This document shows positions 1 to 11,194 of a stretch of 64,000 nt of DNA, piece by piece. The position numbers were made by a program, and so were the translations under genes. Position 1 is the stretch's first letter. The number at the start of each line of letters is the position of its first letter. The notes beneath the pieces are model-generated. The model ran no database searches, was not told the origin of the DNA, and saw only the letters and a list, made by a program, of their open reading frames with translations. Origin of the DNA: Solirubrobacterales bacterium (GTDB lineage Bacteria; Actinomycetota; Thermoleophilia; Solirubrobacterales; 70-9); contig JAICSS010000001.1 of the NCBI GenBank assembly GCA_025936755.1, positions 1-64,000 on the forward strand, in the 5' to 3' direction.

Positions 1-882
1 AGGAATGATGTCGATCTTCTCGCCGCGCAGCTCCGAGACGACCATGCGGACGCGTGAGCCGCGGGGCCCGACGCAGGCGCCCACCGGGTCGACCCCGTCG
101 GCGTGGGAGACGACGGCGATCTTCGAGCGGTAGCCGGGCTCGCGGGCGACGCCGACGATTTCGACCAGCTTGTCGGCGATCTCCGGCACCTCGAGCTCGA
201 ACAGGCTTTTGATCAGCTCCGGGCTGCGGCGGGAGACGACGATCGCCGGCCCTTTGGTCGAGTCGGACACGTCGGTGATCACGGCCTTGACCCGCATCCC
301 GTGGTCGTAGCGCTCGTTGTAGACCTGCTCGGACTTCGGCAGCAGGGCCTCGACCCGCTCGCGTAGCTGGACCAGCGTGTAGCGCTTGTCGGACTGCTGG
401 ATGATCCCGGTGATCAGCTCGCCGACGCGGTCCTGGTACTCGTCGTACATCATCTGCCGCTCGGCCTCGCGGATCCGCTGCAGGATCACCTGCTTGGCGG
501 TCTGGGCGGCGATCCGGCCGAAGTCCTCGGGGGTGACGTCCCTGGTCTCGATCTGGTCCTCGTAGGGGGCGATCATCTCCGGGTCGAGCTCGGGGTCCTC
601 CGGCTCTTTCATCTCGCCGGTCTCCGGGTCGATTTCCGGCTCCTCCTGCTGCTCGGCGGCTTCGGCTAGGAGCTTCTCCTCCAGCTCGGGCGGCAGGATG
701 AGTTCGAAGACGCGGAAGTCCCCGGTTTCGTGGTCGAGGTCGACGCGGGCGTATTTGGCGGCGCCGGGGGTCTTCTTGTAGGCCGAGAGGAGGGCGTCCT
801 CGAGGGCGTCCATCAGCTTGTCGGCGGAGATTCCCTTCTCCTGCTCAAGCGCTTTGACGGCGTCGACGATCTCTTTGGTCAC
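1..882 (-). CDS. nusA: Transcription termination/antitermination factor NusA (3' end outside window)
   Basis: NusA binds RNA polymerase and nascent RNA and controls pausing, termination and antitermination. The visible 294 codons start at GTG 882 (MTKEIVDAVKALEQEKGIS) and cover the N-terminal RNAP-binding domain, the S1 domain and the first part of the KH region (VGACVGPRGSRVRMVVSEL, the usual NusA signature). An acidic insertion rich in Glu, Asp and Pro lies near residues 70-105, within the N-terminal domain. The start codon overlaps the rimP stop as GTGA, the usual rimP-nusA coupling. The gene runs off the left edge, so the C-terminus cannot be judged. Confidence 0.95.
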   Translation of the reverse strand, partial: MTKEIVDAVKALEQEKGISADKLMDALEDALLSAYKKTPGAAKYARVDLDHETGDFRVFELILPPELEEKLLAEAAEQQEEPEIDPETGEMKEPEDPELDPEMIAPYEDQIETRDVTPEDFGRIAAQTAKQVILQRIREAERQMMYDEYQDRVGELITGIIQQSDKRYTLVQLRERVEALLPKSEQVYNERYDHGMRVKAVITDVSDSTKGPAIVVSRRSPELIKSLFELEVPEIADKLVEIVGVAREPGYRSKIAVVSHADGVDPVGACVGPRGSRVRMVVSELRGEKIDIIP

Positions 883-1142
883 TGCGGGGACTCCTTGCTC
901 TCGGAAGCGGTGGCGTTGCGGCTGTACTTCGGCCCGGGCGACGAGACCTCGAGCGAATAATCGACCAGAAGGTGCCTCAGGTGGTGCGTCACTCTTTCGC
1001 AGAGGGCGAGGTCGACTCCATCGGGAGAGTCGATGAAGAGGCGCAGCGCGTCGCCCCTCGGTTTCTCGAGGGCGACCAGCTCGACGTCGCCGTCCAGCTC
1101 GGACAGCTCCTGCCGAATCTCTTGCTCGGTGGGCTCGGTCAT
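879..1142 (-). CDS. rimP: Ribosome maturation factor RimP, N-terminal domain only
   Basis: RimP helps 30S subunit assembly. The 87-residue product has the RimP N-terminal domain, including the Cys-x-x-Val...Tyr-x-Leu-Glu-Val-Ser-Ser-Pro-Gly signature at about residues 48-74. It then ends after only about 15 unrelated residues. Family members are usually about 150 residues, with a C-terminal SH3-like domain that is absent here. nusA begins inside the stop codon, so no downstream remnant of that domain exists. I chose the ATG at 1142 because the upstream 20 codons lie within a terminator hairpin. The identification rests on the signature and the position before nusA. Confidence 0.8.
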   Translation of the reverse strand: MTEPTEQEIRQELSELDGDVELVALEKPRGDALRLFIDSPDGVDLALCERVTHHLRHLLVDYSLEVSSPGPKYSRNATASESKESPQ

Positions 1143-1168
1143 GCCTGGGTAATTCGGGGTGGAGGCGT

Positions 1169-1192
1169 AAAAAAAGTGGGCCAGGCCCACTT
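1169..1192 (-). terminator. Intrinsic terminator in the rimP leader / after coaBC
   Basis: On the minus strand a 9-base inverted repeat (AAGTGGGCC/GGCCCACTT, realistically a 7-bp stem with a 5-nt loop) is followed directly by seven T residues. It lies 46 bases past the coaBC stop and 26 bases before the rimP start. It can end coaBC transcripts. It also sits downstream of a promoter-like TATACT, so it could attenuate the rimP-nusA leader. Confidence 0.85.
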
Positions 1193-1226
1193 CTCGACAC
1201 ACCTAGGGACAAAAAAGCTTGCCGCC

Positions 1227-1232
1227 AGTATA
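1227..1232 (-). promoter_or_regulatory. Candidate -10 box (TATACT) for rimP-nusA
   Basis: The minus strand reads TATACT just past the coaBC stop, embedded in GGCTATACT, the same 9-mer found at the mIHF promoter. No clear -35 hexamer is visible at 16-18 bases. Transcription from here would start near 1220 and run through the leader terminator before reaching rimP. Confidence 0.45.
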
Positions 1233-1238
1233 GCCCGC

Positions 1239-2486
1239 TCAGGCGCTCGGTCGGCTTGCTTTCGCCCGCAAGCGGTCGACTTCGTCCAGGATCGCCTCCG
1301 CCACGGCCTCCTTGGAGTCGATCGGGACCTCGTTCTCGCCCCCCGCGGTGATCAGCGTGACCGCGTTGCGCTCGCTCTCGAAGCCGATCTCGGGGTTGGA
1401 GACGTCGTTGAGGACGATCAGGTCGGCCCCCTTGCGCTCGAGCTTGTCGCGCGCGCGTTCGATCGCCTTCCCCCCGTGCTCGGCGGCGAAGCCGACGACG
1501 GACTGGCCGTCGCGGCGACGGGAGGCGAGCGCGGCGAGGATGTCCTCGGTCGGCTCCAGGGCGAGTTCGAGCCCCTCCGACCGCCGCAGCTTGCCCGCCG
1601 CCGGCGAGGCGGCGCGGAAGTCGGCGGGGGCCGCCGCCATCAGCAGCACGTGCGCCTCGGCGAACTCCTCCCCGGCGGCGGCGGCGAGCTGGGCGGCGGT
1701 CTCGACGTCGACGCGGCGAACCCCGGCGGGAGCGGGCAGGGCGACGTTGGCGGCGAGCAGGGTCACCTCGGCCCCGCGTTTCGCCGCCGCGGCGGCGAGG
1801 GCGATTCCCATCCGGCCGCTGGAGCGGTTGCCGATGAAGCGGACCGGGTCGATCGGCTCGCGGGTGCCGCCGGCGGTGACCAGCACCCGCAGCCCGTCCC
1901 AGGGCCGGTCGCCGGCGGGCAGGGCGGCTTCGACCCGGGCCAGCAGCAGCTCGGGGTCGGGCAGGCGGCCGCGGCCGAACTCGCCGCGCGAGGCGAGCTT
2001 GCCCTCGCCGGGCTCGATCACTTCCACCCCCCGCTCCCGCAGCGTCGCCAGGTTGGCCTGCGTCGCCGCGTCGGCGTACATGCGGTCGTTCATCGCCGGG
2101 GCCAGGAGCCGCGGCGCCGTGCAGGCGAGGAAGGAGGTCGTCAGCATCGAGTCGGCGGCGCCGGCGGCGAGCTTGGAGATCGTGTTGGCCGAAGCCGGGG
2201 CGACCAGGTAGGCGTCGCAGCGTCCGGCCAGCTCCAGGTGGCCGATCGGGTCATGGCCGGGCTGCTCCTCGCCGGGGAAGGCGCCGCGCAGCGGGTCTCG
2301 CTCGAACTCGGAGGTCAGTACCGGGGCGCCGACGATGCCCTCGAAGGAGGCGGCGCCGACGAAGCGGGTCGCCGTCTCGGTCATCAGCACGCGCACGCCG
2401 TGGCCGGCCAGCGTCGCCAGCCGGGCCAGCTCGAGCGCCTTGTAAGCGGCGATGCCGCCGCTCACGCCTAGGAGAAGCCGTGCCAT
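1239..2486 (-). CDS. coaBC: Phosphopantothenoylcysteine decarboxylase / phosphopantothenate-cysteine ligase CoaBC
   Basis: This bifunctional flavoprotein makes 4'-phosphopantetheine from phosphopantothenate and cysteine for CoA synthesis. The 415-residue length is normal. The N-terminal CoaC half shows the flavin-binding GVSGGIAAYKAL (residues 7-18), the active-site His of GHLEL (about residue 83), PASANT (97-102) and PAMND (130-134). The C-terminal CoaB half, from about residue 198, shows LVTAGGTREPID, the SSGRMG nucleotide-binding motif and NDVSNPEIGFES. It is the last gene of the mIHF-gmk-rpoZ-coaBC run and is followed by an intrinsic terminator. No metK follows, unlike many actinobacteria. 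Confidence 0.95.
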   Translation of the reverse strand: MARLLLGVSGGIAAYKALELARLATLAGHGVRVLMTETATRFVGAASFEGIVGAPVLTSEFERDPLRGAFPGEEQPGHDPIGHLELAGRCDAYLVAPASANTISKLAAGAADSMLTTSFLACTAPRLLAPAMNDRMYADAATQANLATLRERGVEVIEPGEGKLASRGEFGRGRLPDPELLLARVEAALPAGDRPWDGLRVLVTAGGTREPIDPVRFIGNRSSGRMGIALAAAAAKRGAEVTLLAANVALPAPAGVRRVDVETAAQLAAAAGEEFAEAHVLLMAAAPADFRAASPAAGKLRRSEGLELALEPTEDILAALASRRRDGQSVVGFAAEHGGKAIERARDKLERKGADLIVLNDVSNPEIGFESERNAVTLITAGGENEVPIDSKEAVAEAILDEVDRLRAKASRPSA

Positions 2487-2532
2487 CGGCCCCTAATGAA
2501 AGCGCCCCGCGGCCGGCGGGGCGCTGAGGCCG

Positions 2533-2766
2533 CTAGGTGCGGTACTCGTATTTCAGTTTGCCCTCGGCGAGCTCTTCGAGCGACATCGAGAGGTAGTTCC
2601 TCTCGGCGTTGGTCTCGACCATCGGCGGCGGGTACTCCCCGAAGCCGCCCTCCCCGAGGTTGTGGAAGTAGCTGTTGATCTGACGAGCCCGCTTCGCCGA
2701 AACGACGACGGCGGCGTAATGGGAATCGGCGTGCTCCAGAAGCTTGTCTACGCGTGGTTTGATCAT
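2533..2766 (-). CDS. rpoZ: DNA-directed RNA polymerase omega subunit
   Basis: This is the small subunit that helps beta-prime fold and assemble. The 77 residues begin MIKPRVDKLLEHADSHYAAV. They contain the omega pattern of an early basic segment, Ala-Lys-Arg-Ala-Arg-Gln-Ile-Asn and the C-terminal motif Leu-Ser-x-x-Leu-Glu-Glu-Leu-Ala-x-Gly-Lys. The gene lies between gmk and coaBC, its standard actinobacterial place, with 17 bases to gmk. The omega fold is short and variable, so the synteny adds weight. Confidence 0.9.
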   Translation of the reverse strand: MIKPRVDKLLEHADSHYAAVVVSAKRARQINSYFHNLGEGGFGEYPPPMVETNAERNYLSMSLEELAEGKLKYEYRT

Positions 2767-2783
2767 CGGCCGCGCAGTCTAGA

Positions 2784-3359
2784 TCATCGGCCCGCGGGGG
2801 CTCGGCCGAGCTCGGAGCGGACGATCCCGATCAGCTCGGTCGCCGCCCGCGAGACCTCGTCGTTGACGACGCAGTGGTCGAAGTCCCCCTGCGCCGCCAG
2901 CTCCTGCTCGGCCACCTTGAGGCGCTCGTCGATCGCCTCGGCCGAGTCGGTGCCGCGCCCGGCGAGCCGCTCGCGCAGCACCGTCGGGCCGGGCGGGGCG
3001 ATGAAGATCTGCACCGACTCCAGCTCCGCCGCCCGCACCTGCTGGGCGCCCTGGACCTCGATCTCCAGGACCACCGAATGCCCCGCCGCCAGCCGCCGTT
3101 CGACCTCGCTGCGCAGCGTCCCGTAGCGGTTGCCGCTGTAGGTGGCGAACTCGAGGAAGTCCCCCTCCTCTTTGCGTCGCTCGAATTCCTCCGGGGTGAG
3201 GAAGTGGTAATCGCGCCCGTCGGTCTCTCCCTGCCGCGGCGAGCGCGTGGTCGCCGAGACCGAGAGCTCGAGGTCCGGCACCTCCTTCAGCAGCTCCCTG
3301 ATCAGGGTTCCCTTGCCGACCCCAGAGGGGCCGGTGATGACGAAGACCTTGCTGGCCAT
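2784..3359 (-). CDS. gmk: Guanylate kinase
   Basis: Gmk phosphorylates GMP (and dGMP) to the diphosphate with ATP. The 191-residue protein starts MASKVFVITGPSGVGKGTL, with the P-loop at residues 10-18. It continues with the GMP-binding segment (SATTRSPRQGETDGRDYHF), the YSGNRYGT region, EIEVQGA and the lid motif RLAGRGTDS. The frame stays open 38 codons upstream, but that extension has no homologous look and reaches the end of the mIHF gene. The internal ATG matches the family start. It sits in a nucleotide and housekeeping operon. Confidence 0.96.
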   Translation of the reverse strand: MASKVFVITGPSGVGKGTLIRELLKEVPDLELSVSATTRSPRQGETDGRDYHFLTPEEFERRKEEGDFLEFATYSGNRYGTLRSEVERRLAAGHSVVLEIEVQGAQQVRAAELESVQIFIAPPGPTVLRERLAGRGTDSAEAIDERLKVAEQELAAQGDFDHCVVNDEVSRAATELIGIVRSELGRAPAGR

Positions 3360-3391
3360 GCGGCCGCGGATGATTACCGCTGCGGCGGTCG

Positions 3392-3727
3392 CTAACGACG
3401 AAGCTGGCTGATCAGCTCGGCGCGCTGGCGCTCGGAGAGGCCGCCGATCGTCTTCGACGGCGAGATCCGGCACTGGTTGAGGATCCGGTTGGTCTTCACC
3501 CGCCCGTACTTGGGCACGGCGAGGAGCATGTCGAAGACCTTGGCGGTGAGGACGTACTCCGGTGGGTCGAGCAGGACCGTCTGGATGCTTGCCCGGTTGG
3601 CCTTCAGGTCCTTCTTCAGCTTCGCCCGCGCGGTGCGGATGTCGTTGGCCCGCTTCAGCGCCTCCATCCTCTGATCGAGGGACCGTTCGGGCGCGGCGAG
3701 CGAAGATTTGACTGAGGAGGCCGTCAT
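3392..3727 (-). CDS. mihF: Actinobacterial integration host factor (mIHF)
   Basis: This is a nucleoid-associated DNA-binding protein of the actinobacterial mIHF type, unrelated in sequence to IHF/HU. The 111 residues carry the family core: Ala-Arg-Ala-x-Leu-Lys-x-x-Leu-Lys, then a helix-two-turn-helix region with VLLDPPEYVLTAKVFDMLL and VPKYGRVKTNRILNQCRIS. This places the organism in Actinobacteria. A promoter with TTGCGC-16-TATACT lies directly upstream, leaving almost no leader. The next genes are gmk and rpoZ, the usual neighbours. Confidence 0.93.
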   Translation of the reverse strand: MTASSVKSSLAAPERSLDQRMEALKRANDIRTARAKLKKDLKANRASIQTVLLDPPEYVLTAKVFDMLLAVPKYGRVKTNRILNQCRISPSKTIGGLSERQRAELISQLRR

Positions 3728-3737
3728 GTGCGCGGCG

Positions 3738-3765
3738 AGTATAGCCGCGGCTCGGGGGCGCGCAA
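3738..3765 (-). promoter_or_regulatory. Promoter of the mIHF-gmk-rpoZ-coaBC unit
   Basis: The minus strand has TTGCGC (3765-3760), a 16-base spacer and TATACT (3743-3738). The predicted start lies about 4 bases before the mIHF ATG, so the transcript would be leaderless or nearly so. This breaks the long minus-strand block into a pyrimidine unit and a housekeeping unit. Confidence 0.6.
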
Positions 3766-3804
3766 GGTGACTTACGCGAAATCTCCCAAAATTCGTCTCA
3801 ACCT

Positions 3805-5612
3805 CTAGTCGAGGTCGAGCGCGGCTAGGCGTGGCGGCGCCTCCGACACGCTGGTTTCCAGCTCATTTGCCACCCGTGAGCCCGCCCGCGGGTCCCTGAA
3901 GTTCTCGGTTCCAACGGCCACCAGCGTCGCTCCGGCGGCCAGGAACTCCGCCGCGTCGGCCCCGCTGGACACCCCGCCCATGCCGATCAGCGGGACCTCC
4001 ACCGCAGCCCTGACCGCCCGCAGCTGCTGCAGCGCGATCGGCCTCACGGCCGGTCCCGAGAGGCCGCCGTGGCCCGCGGCCAGCGCCGGCTCCTGGGTCA
4101 GGGGATCGATCGCGCTCGCCTTCAGGGTGTTGATCAGAGACACAGCGTCCGCCCCGCCCTCCTCGGCGGCTACGGCCACCGCCTCGGGGTTGGCGACGTT
4201 CGGCGTCAGCTTCACGATCAGCGGCTTCTCGGTCAGCGGCCGCAGCGTCTCCAGCAGGGTCTCCGTCTCCTCCGGGTTCTCGCCGACGATCAGTCCCGAG
4301 TGGACGTTCGGGCATGACACGTTCAACTCGATCGCCGCCACCTCGTCCCGAGCAGCCACCTCCCGAACCAGCCGCGAGAACTCCTCCCGATTCGTAGCCA
4401 TGACCGAAACGATCAGAGGAACCGGCAGCTTCATCAGTGCAGGTAGGTCCTCCGCCAGGAACCCCTCCAAGCCCTTGTTGGGCAGCCCAATCGAGTTGAT
4501 CATCCCGGCGGGCGTCTCCCAAATCCGCTGCGGTTCATTCCCCGCCCGCGGCTCCGGCGTGATCGTCTTCGAGACGAAGGCGGAGAAGGGGAAGTCTTCG
4601 AGCAGCTCGTCGCCGAAGACCTTGCGAGCGGCAATCGCGTCGTAGGTGCCGGAGGCGTTGACGATCGGGTGGGCGAGCTCGATGCCGCAGAACTCGAGGG
4701 ACGGGGCTCGCTGGTCCGCGGGTCCTGTCACGGCAGGGGACCCCCCATGTCTTCCGGTAGCTGAAGCTTCCTCGGGCATGGTCCCCCCTACCGTGCCACC
4801 CGCGGTCGTAACGGGGCCGTCTACGCAGAGACGGATGTAGCCGTTGCCGTCGGGACGGGGGACCGCGCAGCCGAAGCAGGCGCCGAAGCCGCAGGCCATG
4901 GGGGACTCCTCGGCGAGCTGGTAGCCGACGCCTCTTTCGGCACAGAGGTCGGCCACGGCCTCGAGCATCGCCGGCGGGCCGCAGGAGTAGACAACGGCGG
5001 AGGTGGCGTCGTCGCCGGTGAGCATGGTCGCAAGGAGGTCGGTGACGTAGCCCTGGTGGCCGGCGTGGCCGTCCTCGCTGGCGAGGCGGACGTCGGGGCA
5101 GAGGGTTCCGCCGGCGCAGAAGAGCTCCTCGAGGCCGCCGGAGTGCTCCTGATTGCGGAAGCCGAGGAGGACGCGGAGTGGAATGCCCTTCTCGACCAGC
5201 CGGCGGCGCCAGATCGCCATCGGGGCGATGCCGATGCCGCCGCCGACGAGGATCGCGCCCGCCGCCTCGGGGGCGATCTGCTTCGGAGTCGAGAAGGCGT
5301 TGCCGAGGGGGCCGGTGACCCAGACGTTCTCGCCGGCCTCCAGACCACACAACCGGTCGGTGCCGGGGCCGACACCCTCGACGAGGAAGTCGAGGCGGAT
5401 GCCGTCCTTGGCCGGAGCGGTCTCGGCCACGGAGATCGCCCGTGGCAGGAAGGGCCGTCCTCCCCCCTCTCCCCAGCTCCCCTCGCTGGCGAGCATGTAG
5501 AACTGGCCCGGTTCGGGGGGTGGGCCCTCGCGGTCCACCAGGGAGAAGATCCGGTAGCCGCCGGAGGCCCGGCTCCGCGCGACCCCGCAGAGCCGGCGGC
5601 CGAACGGCGCCG

Positions 5613-5616
<4 letters not shown>
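3805..5616 (-). CDS. pyrKD: Fused dihydroorotate dehydrogenase B: PyrK electron-transfer subunit plus PyrD catalytic subunit
   Basis: Class 1B dihydroorotate dehydrogenase oxidises dihydroorotate to orotate and passes electrons to NAD+. It normally has two chains. Here one 603-residue frame holds both. Residues 1-270 are PyrK, with the flavin-binding RPFLPRAIS, the nucleotide-binding GGGIGIAP and a [2Fe-2S] site at C242, C247, C250 and C264 ([10 protein letters not shown]). Residues 306-603 are PyrD, with NASGTYD, NVSCPN (catalytic C435), the LIVKLTPN segment, HGGLSGPAV and GMGGVSSG. Residues 271-305 form a Gly/Pro-rich linker encoded by an imperfect hairpin. The start overlaps the carB stop (ATGA). 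I count no stop or frameshift at the junction. Confidence 0.92.
4726..4798. repeat. Imperfect hairpin element forming the PyrK-PyrD linker
   Basis: Positions 4726-4739 pair with 4785-4798 with 12 of 14 bases matching (TG-CACGG-AGGGG). Further G/C runs then offer more pairing towards two ATG/CAT boxes, and the centre carries GAAGCTTC. The element falls exactly on codons 273-297 of the pyrKD frame, between the two enzyme domains. Confidence 0.6.
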
Positions 5617-8729
<3,113 letters not shown>

Positions 8730-8738
8730 CTATCTCCG

Positions 8739-9848
8739 TCAGGCAGCGAGGGCAAGGAAGCGGTCGAAGAGGTGGCGGGCGTCGCGCGGGCCCGGGCCGG
8801 CCTCAGGGTGGTACTGGACGGTGGCGCCGGCGACGTCGCGGAGGACGAGGCCCTCGACGGTGCGGTCGTAGAGGTTCAGCTGCGAGAGCTCGGCGACGCC
8901 GAAGTCGGTCTCCCAGCGGACAGGTTCGTCGCCGTCGATCTTCGGCTCGCCGCCGGGGCCGACGACGGCGAAGCCGTGGTTCTGGGAGGTGATGTCGATC
9001 CGCCCCGTCTCCAGGTCCTTGACCGGGTGGTTGGCGCCGCGGTGGCCGAAGGGCAGCTTGTAGGTCTCCAGGCCGACGGCGCGGCAGAGCAGCTGGTGGC
9101 CGAGGCAGATCCCGAAGACCGGCTTGCGGCCGAGGACGCCGCGGACGGTGTCGACGACGTAGTCGAGGGCGGCGGGATCGCCGGGGCCGTTGGCGAGAAA
9201 GACGACGTCCGGGTCCTCGGCGAGCACTTCCTCCGGCGAGCTGGTGCAGGGCAGGAGCGTCAGCCGGCAGCCGTGCTCGCGCAGCTGGCGGACGATGCTG
9301 AGCTTGACGCCGGTGTCGATCCCGACCACGTGCGGCCCCTCGCCCTCGAAGCGGACCGGCTCTCCCGGGGTGACGGTGCGGGCGAAGTCGGCGCCGGCCA
9401 TCGCCGGCTCGGCGACGATCCGCTCCCGCGCCTCGGCTTCCGGCGTCGCGGCCGGGAAGATGCCGCCGCGCATCGAGCCCTTGTCGCGCAGGTGGCGGAC
9501 CAGGGCCCGGGTGTCGACGCCGCTGACCCCCGGGGTGCCGCAGTCGCCGAGCCAGTCGAGCCAGCCGCCCTCCGCGGTGGCGACGTCTTCACGGTTCTTG
9601 GCGTCGCGCATGACGACGCCGCGGGCGTGGACGCGGTCGGACTCCATCGCCGTCGCCGAGACCCCGTAGTTGCCGATCAGGGGGTAGGTGAAGACGATGA
9701 TCTGGCCGGCATAGGAGGGATCGGTGACCGACTCCTGGTAGCCGGTCATCGCCGTGTTGAAGACGACCTCGCCGATCGCGACTCCGTCGTCCCCGCAGGC
9801 GAGCCCGTCGAGGCGGGTCCCGTCCTCGAGCAGCAGGTAGGCGCTCAT
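8739..9848 (-). CDS. carA: Carbamoyl-phosphate synthase small (glutaminase) subunit
   Basis: CarA releases ammonia from glutamine and channels it to CarB. The 369-residue protein starts MSAYLLLEDGTRL at the ATG overlapping the pyrC stop. The N-terminal CPSase_sm domain includes NTAMTGYQESVTDPSYAGQI. The class I amidotransferase half carries the nucleophile C248 in GICLGHQLL, and H347 and E349 in QYHPEAGPGP. The frame is open 132 codons further upstream, but that stretch is the reverse-frame shadow of pyrC. Confidence 0.97.
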   Translation of the reverse strand: MSAYLLLEDGTRLDGLACGDDGVAIGEVVFNTAMTGYQESVTDPSYAGQIIVFTYPLIGNYGVSATAMESDRVHARGVVMRDAKNREDVATAEGGWLDWLGDCGTPGVSGVDTRALVRHLRDKGSMRGGIFPAATPEAEARERIVAEPAMAGADFARTVTPGEPVRFEGEGPHVVGIDTGVKLSIVRQLREHGCRLTLLPCTSSPEEVLAEDPDVVFLANGPGDPAALDYVVDTVRGVLGRKPVFGICLGHQLLCRAVGLETYKLPFGHRGANHPVKDLETGRIDITSQNHGFAVVGPGGEPKIDGDEPVRWETDFGVAELSQLNLYDRTVEGLVLRDVAGATVQYHPEAGPGPRDARHLFDRFLALAA

Positions 9849-11194
9849 GCGGCTACCCCGAGGCTGAAGCTGCGGAGGCGGAAGGCGACCTGGCCGGCGG
9901 CGACGGTCATCAGGACGCGGCCGGTGAGGGTCTGGCCGGCGCACCAGGAGTTGGCGGAGCGGCTCTCGTAGCCGTCCTCCCCCACCGTCCACTCGGCGCC
10001 GAGGTCGCAGAGGACGACGTTGGCTTCCGAGCCCGGCGCCAGGCTTGGCCGCTCGAGGTCGAAGGGCTCGGCGCCGCCGGCCATCCGCTCGACCAGCAGC
10101 GCGAGGTCGACGACGCCGGGCAGGACCAGTTCGGTGTGCAGCGCCGCGAAGGCGGTCTCGAGGCCGGTCACGCCCATCGCCGCCTGCTCGAAGGGCACGT
10201 CCTTTTCCTCCGGCTGGTGCGGGGCGTGGTCGGTGGCGATGCACTCGACGGTGCCGTCGCGCAGGCCCCCGATCAGCGCCTGGCGGTCGCGCTCTTCGCG
10301 CAGCGGCGGGTTCATCTTCGCCCGGTGGGGGTCGAGGCCGCGGACGGCCTCGTCGGTGAGGCAGAGATGGTGCGGGCTCGCCTCGGCGCTGATCCGGACG
10401 CCAGCGGCCTTGGCGGCGCGGACGGCCTCGACCGACTCGGCGGCGGAGAGGTGCTGGACGTGGATGCGGGCGTTCTCGTAGCCGGCCAGGGCGGCGTCGC
10501 GGGCGACCATCGTCGACTCCGAGACCGAGGGGATGCCGGCGAGGCCGAGCGCGGCGGAGACCGGTCCCTCGTGCATGGCGCCGTCGCGGGAGAGCGCCGG
10601 GTCCTCCTCGTGGAGGGCGATGTTGCCGCCGCAGAGGTGCTGGTACTGGAGGGCACGTCGCATCACCCCGGCGTCGGCGATCGGCAGGCCGTCGTCGGAG
10701 AAGCCGAGGGCGCCGGCCTCGCGCAGCTCGACCATCTCGGTCAGCTCCCCCCCCTGCATGTCTTTGGTGACCGTGGCGAGGAAGCCGACCGGGACCGAGG
10801 CGGCGGCCCGCGCCTGCTCGCGCAGAGCCGAAATGTCGGCGGCGGTGGAGACCGGCGGGGAGGTGTTGGCCATCGCGATGAGGCCGCAGTAGCCGCCGGC
10901 TGCGGCGGCGCGGGTCCCGGTTTCCACGTCCTCCTTGTGCTCCTGGCCGGGGGTGCGGAGGTGGACGTGGGGGTCGAAGAAGGCGGGGAAGGCGTGCAGG
11001 CCCTCGGCCTCGACCACCTCGGCGCCGTCGCCGTCGGCCTCGCCCGGAGAGGCGAGGGCGGCGATCTCGCCGTCGCGGACGACGACGTCGTGAACCGAGT
11101 CGATGCCGGCGACCGGGTCGAGCACCGTCGCCCGCCGCAGGATCAGGTGCGCGCTCTCGCCCGGGCGCACGTCGAGGAGATCGGTGAGGCTCAT
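9845..11194 (-). CDS. pyrC: Dihydroorotase
   Basis: PyrC closes carbamoyl aspartate to dihydroorotate. The 449-residue amidohydrolase has the metal-binding DPHVHLRTPGQEHKED (H76, H78). Later come a His in VQHLSAAESVE, ASPHHLCLTD and the catalytic Asp of CIATDHAPH, so this is an active type I dihydroorotase rather than a non-catalytic PyrC'. It overlaps pyrB and carA by 4 bases on each side, which implies tight translational coupling along the operon. Confidence 0.96.
   Translation of the reverse strand: MSLTDLLDVRPGESAHLILRRATVLDPVAGIDSVHDVVVRDGEIAALASPGEADGDGAEVVEAEGLHAFPAFFDPHVHLRTPGQEHKEDVETGTRAAAAGGYCGLIAMANTSPPVSTAADISALREQARAAASVPVGFLATVTKDMQGGELTEMVELREAGALGFSDDGLPIADAGVMRRALQYQHLCGGNIALHEEDPALSRDGAMHEGPVSAALGLAGIPSVSESTMVARDAALAGYENARIHVQHLSAAESVEAVRAAKAAGVRISAEASPHHLCLTDEAVRGLDPHRAKMNPPLREERDRQALIGGLRDGTVECIATDHAPHQPEEKDVPFEQAAMGVTGLETAFAALHTELVLPGVVDLALLVERMAGGAEPFDLERPSLAPGSEANVVLCDLGAEWTVGEDGYESRSANSWCAGQTLTGRVLMTVAAGQVAFRLRSFSLGVAA

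Noticed and set aside
3360-3473. N-terminally extended guanylate kinase
   Set aside because: The 38 extra codons overlap the mIHF end and lack conservation. The P-loop sits 10 residues after the internal ATG, as in normal Gmk.
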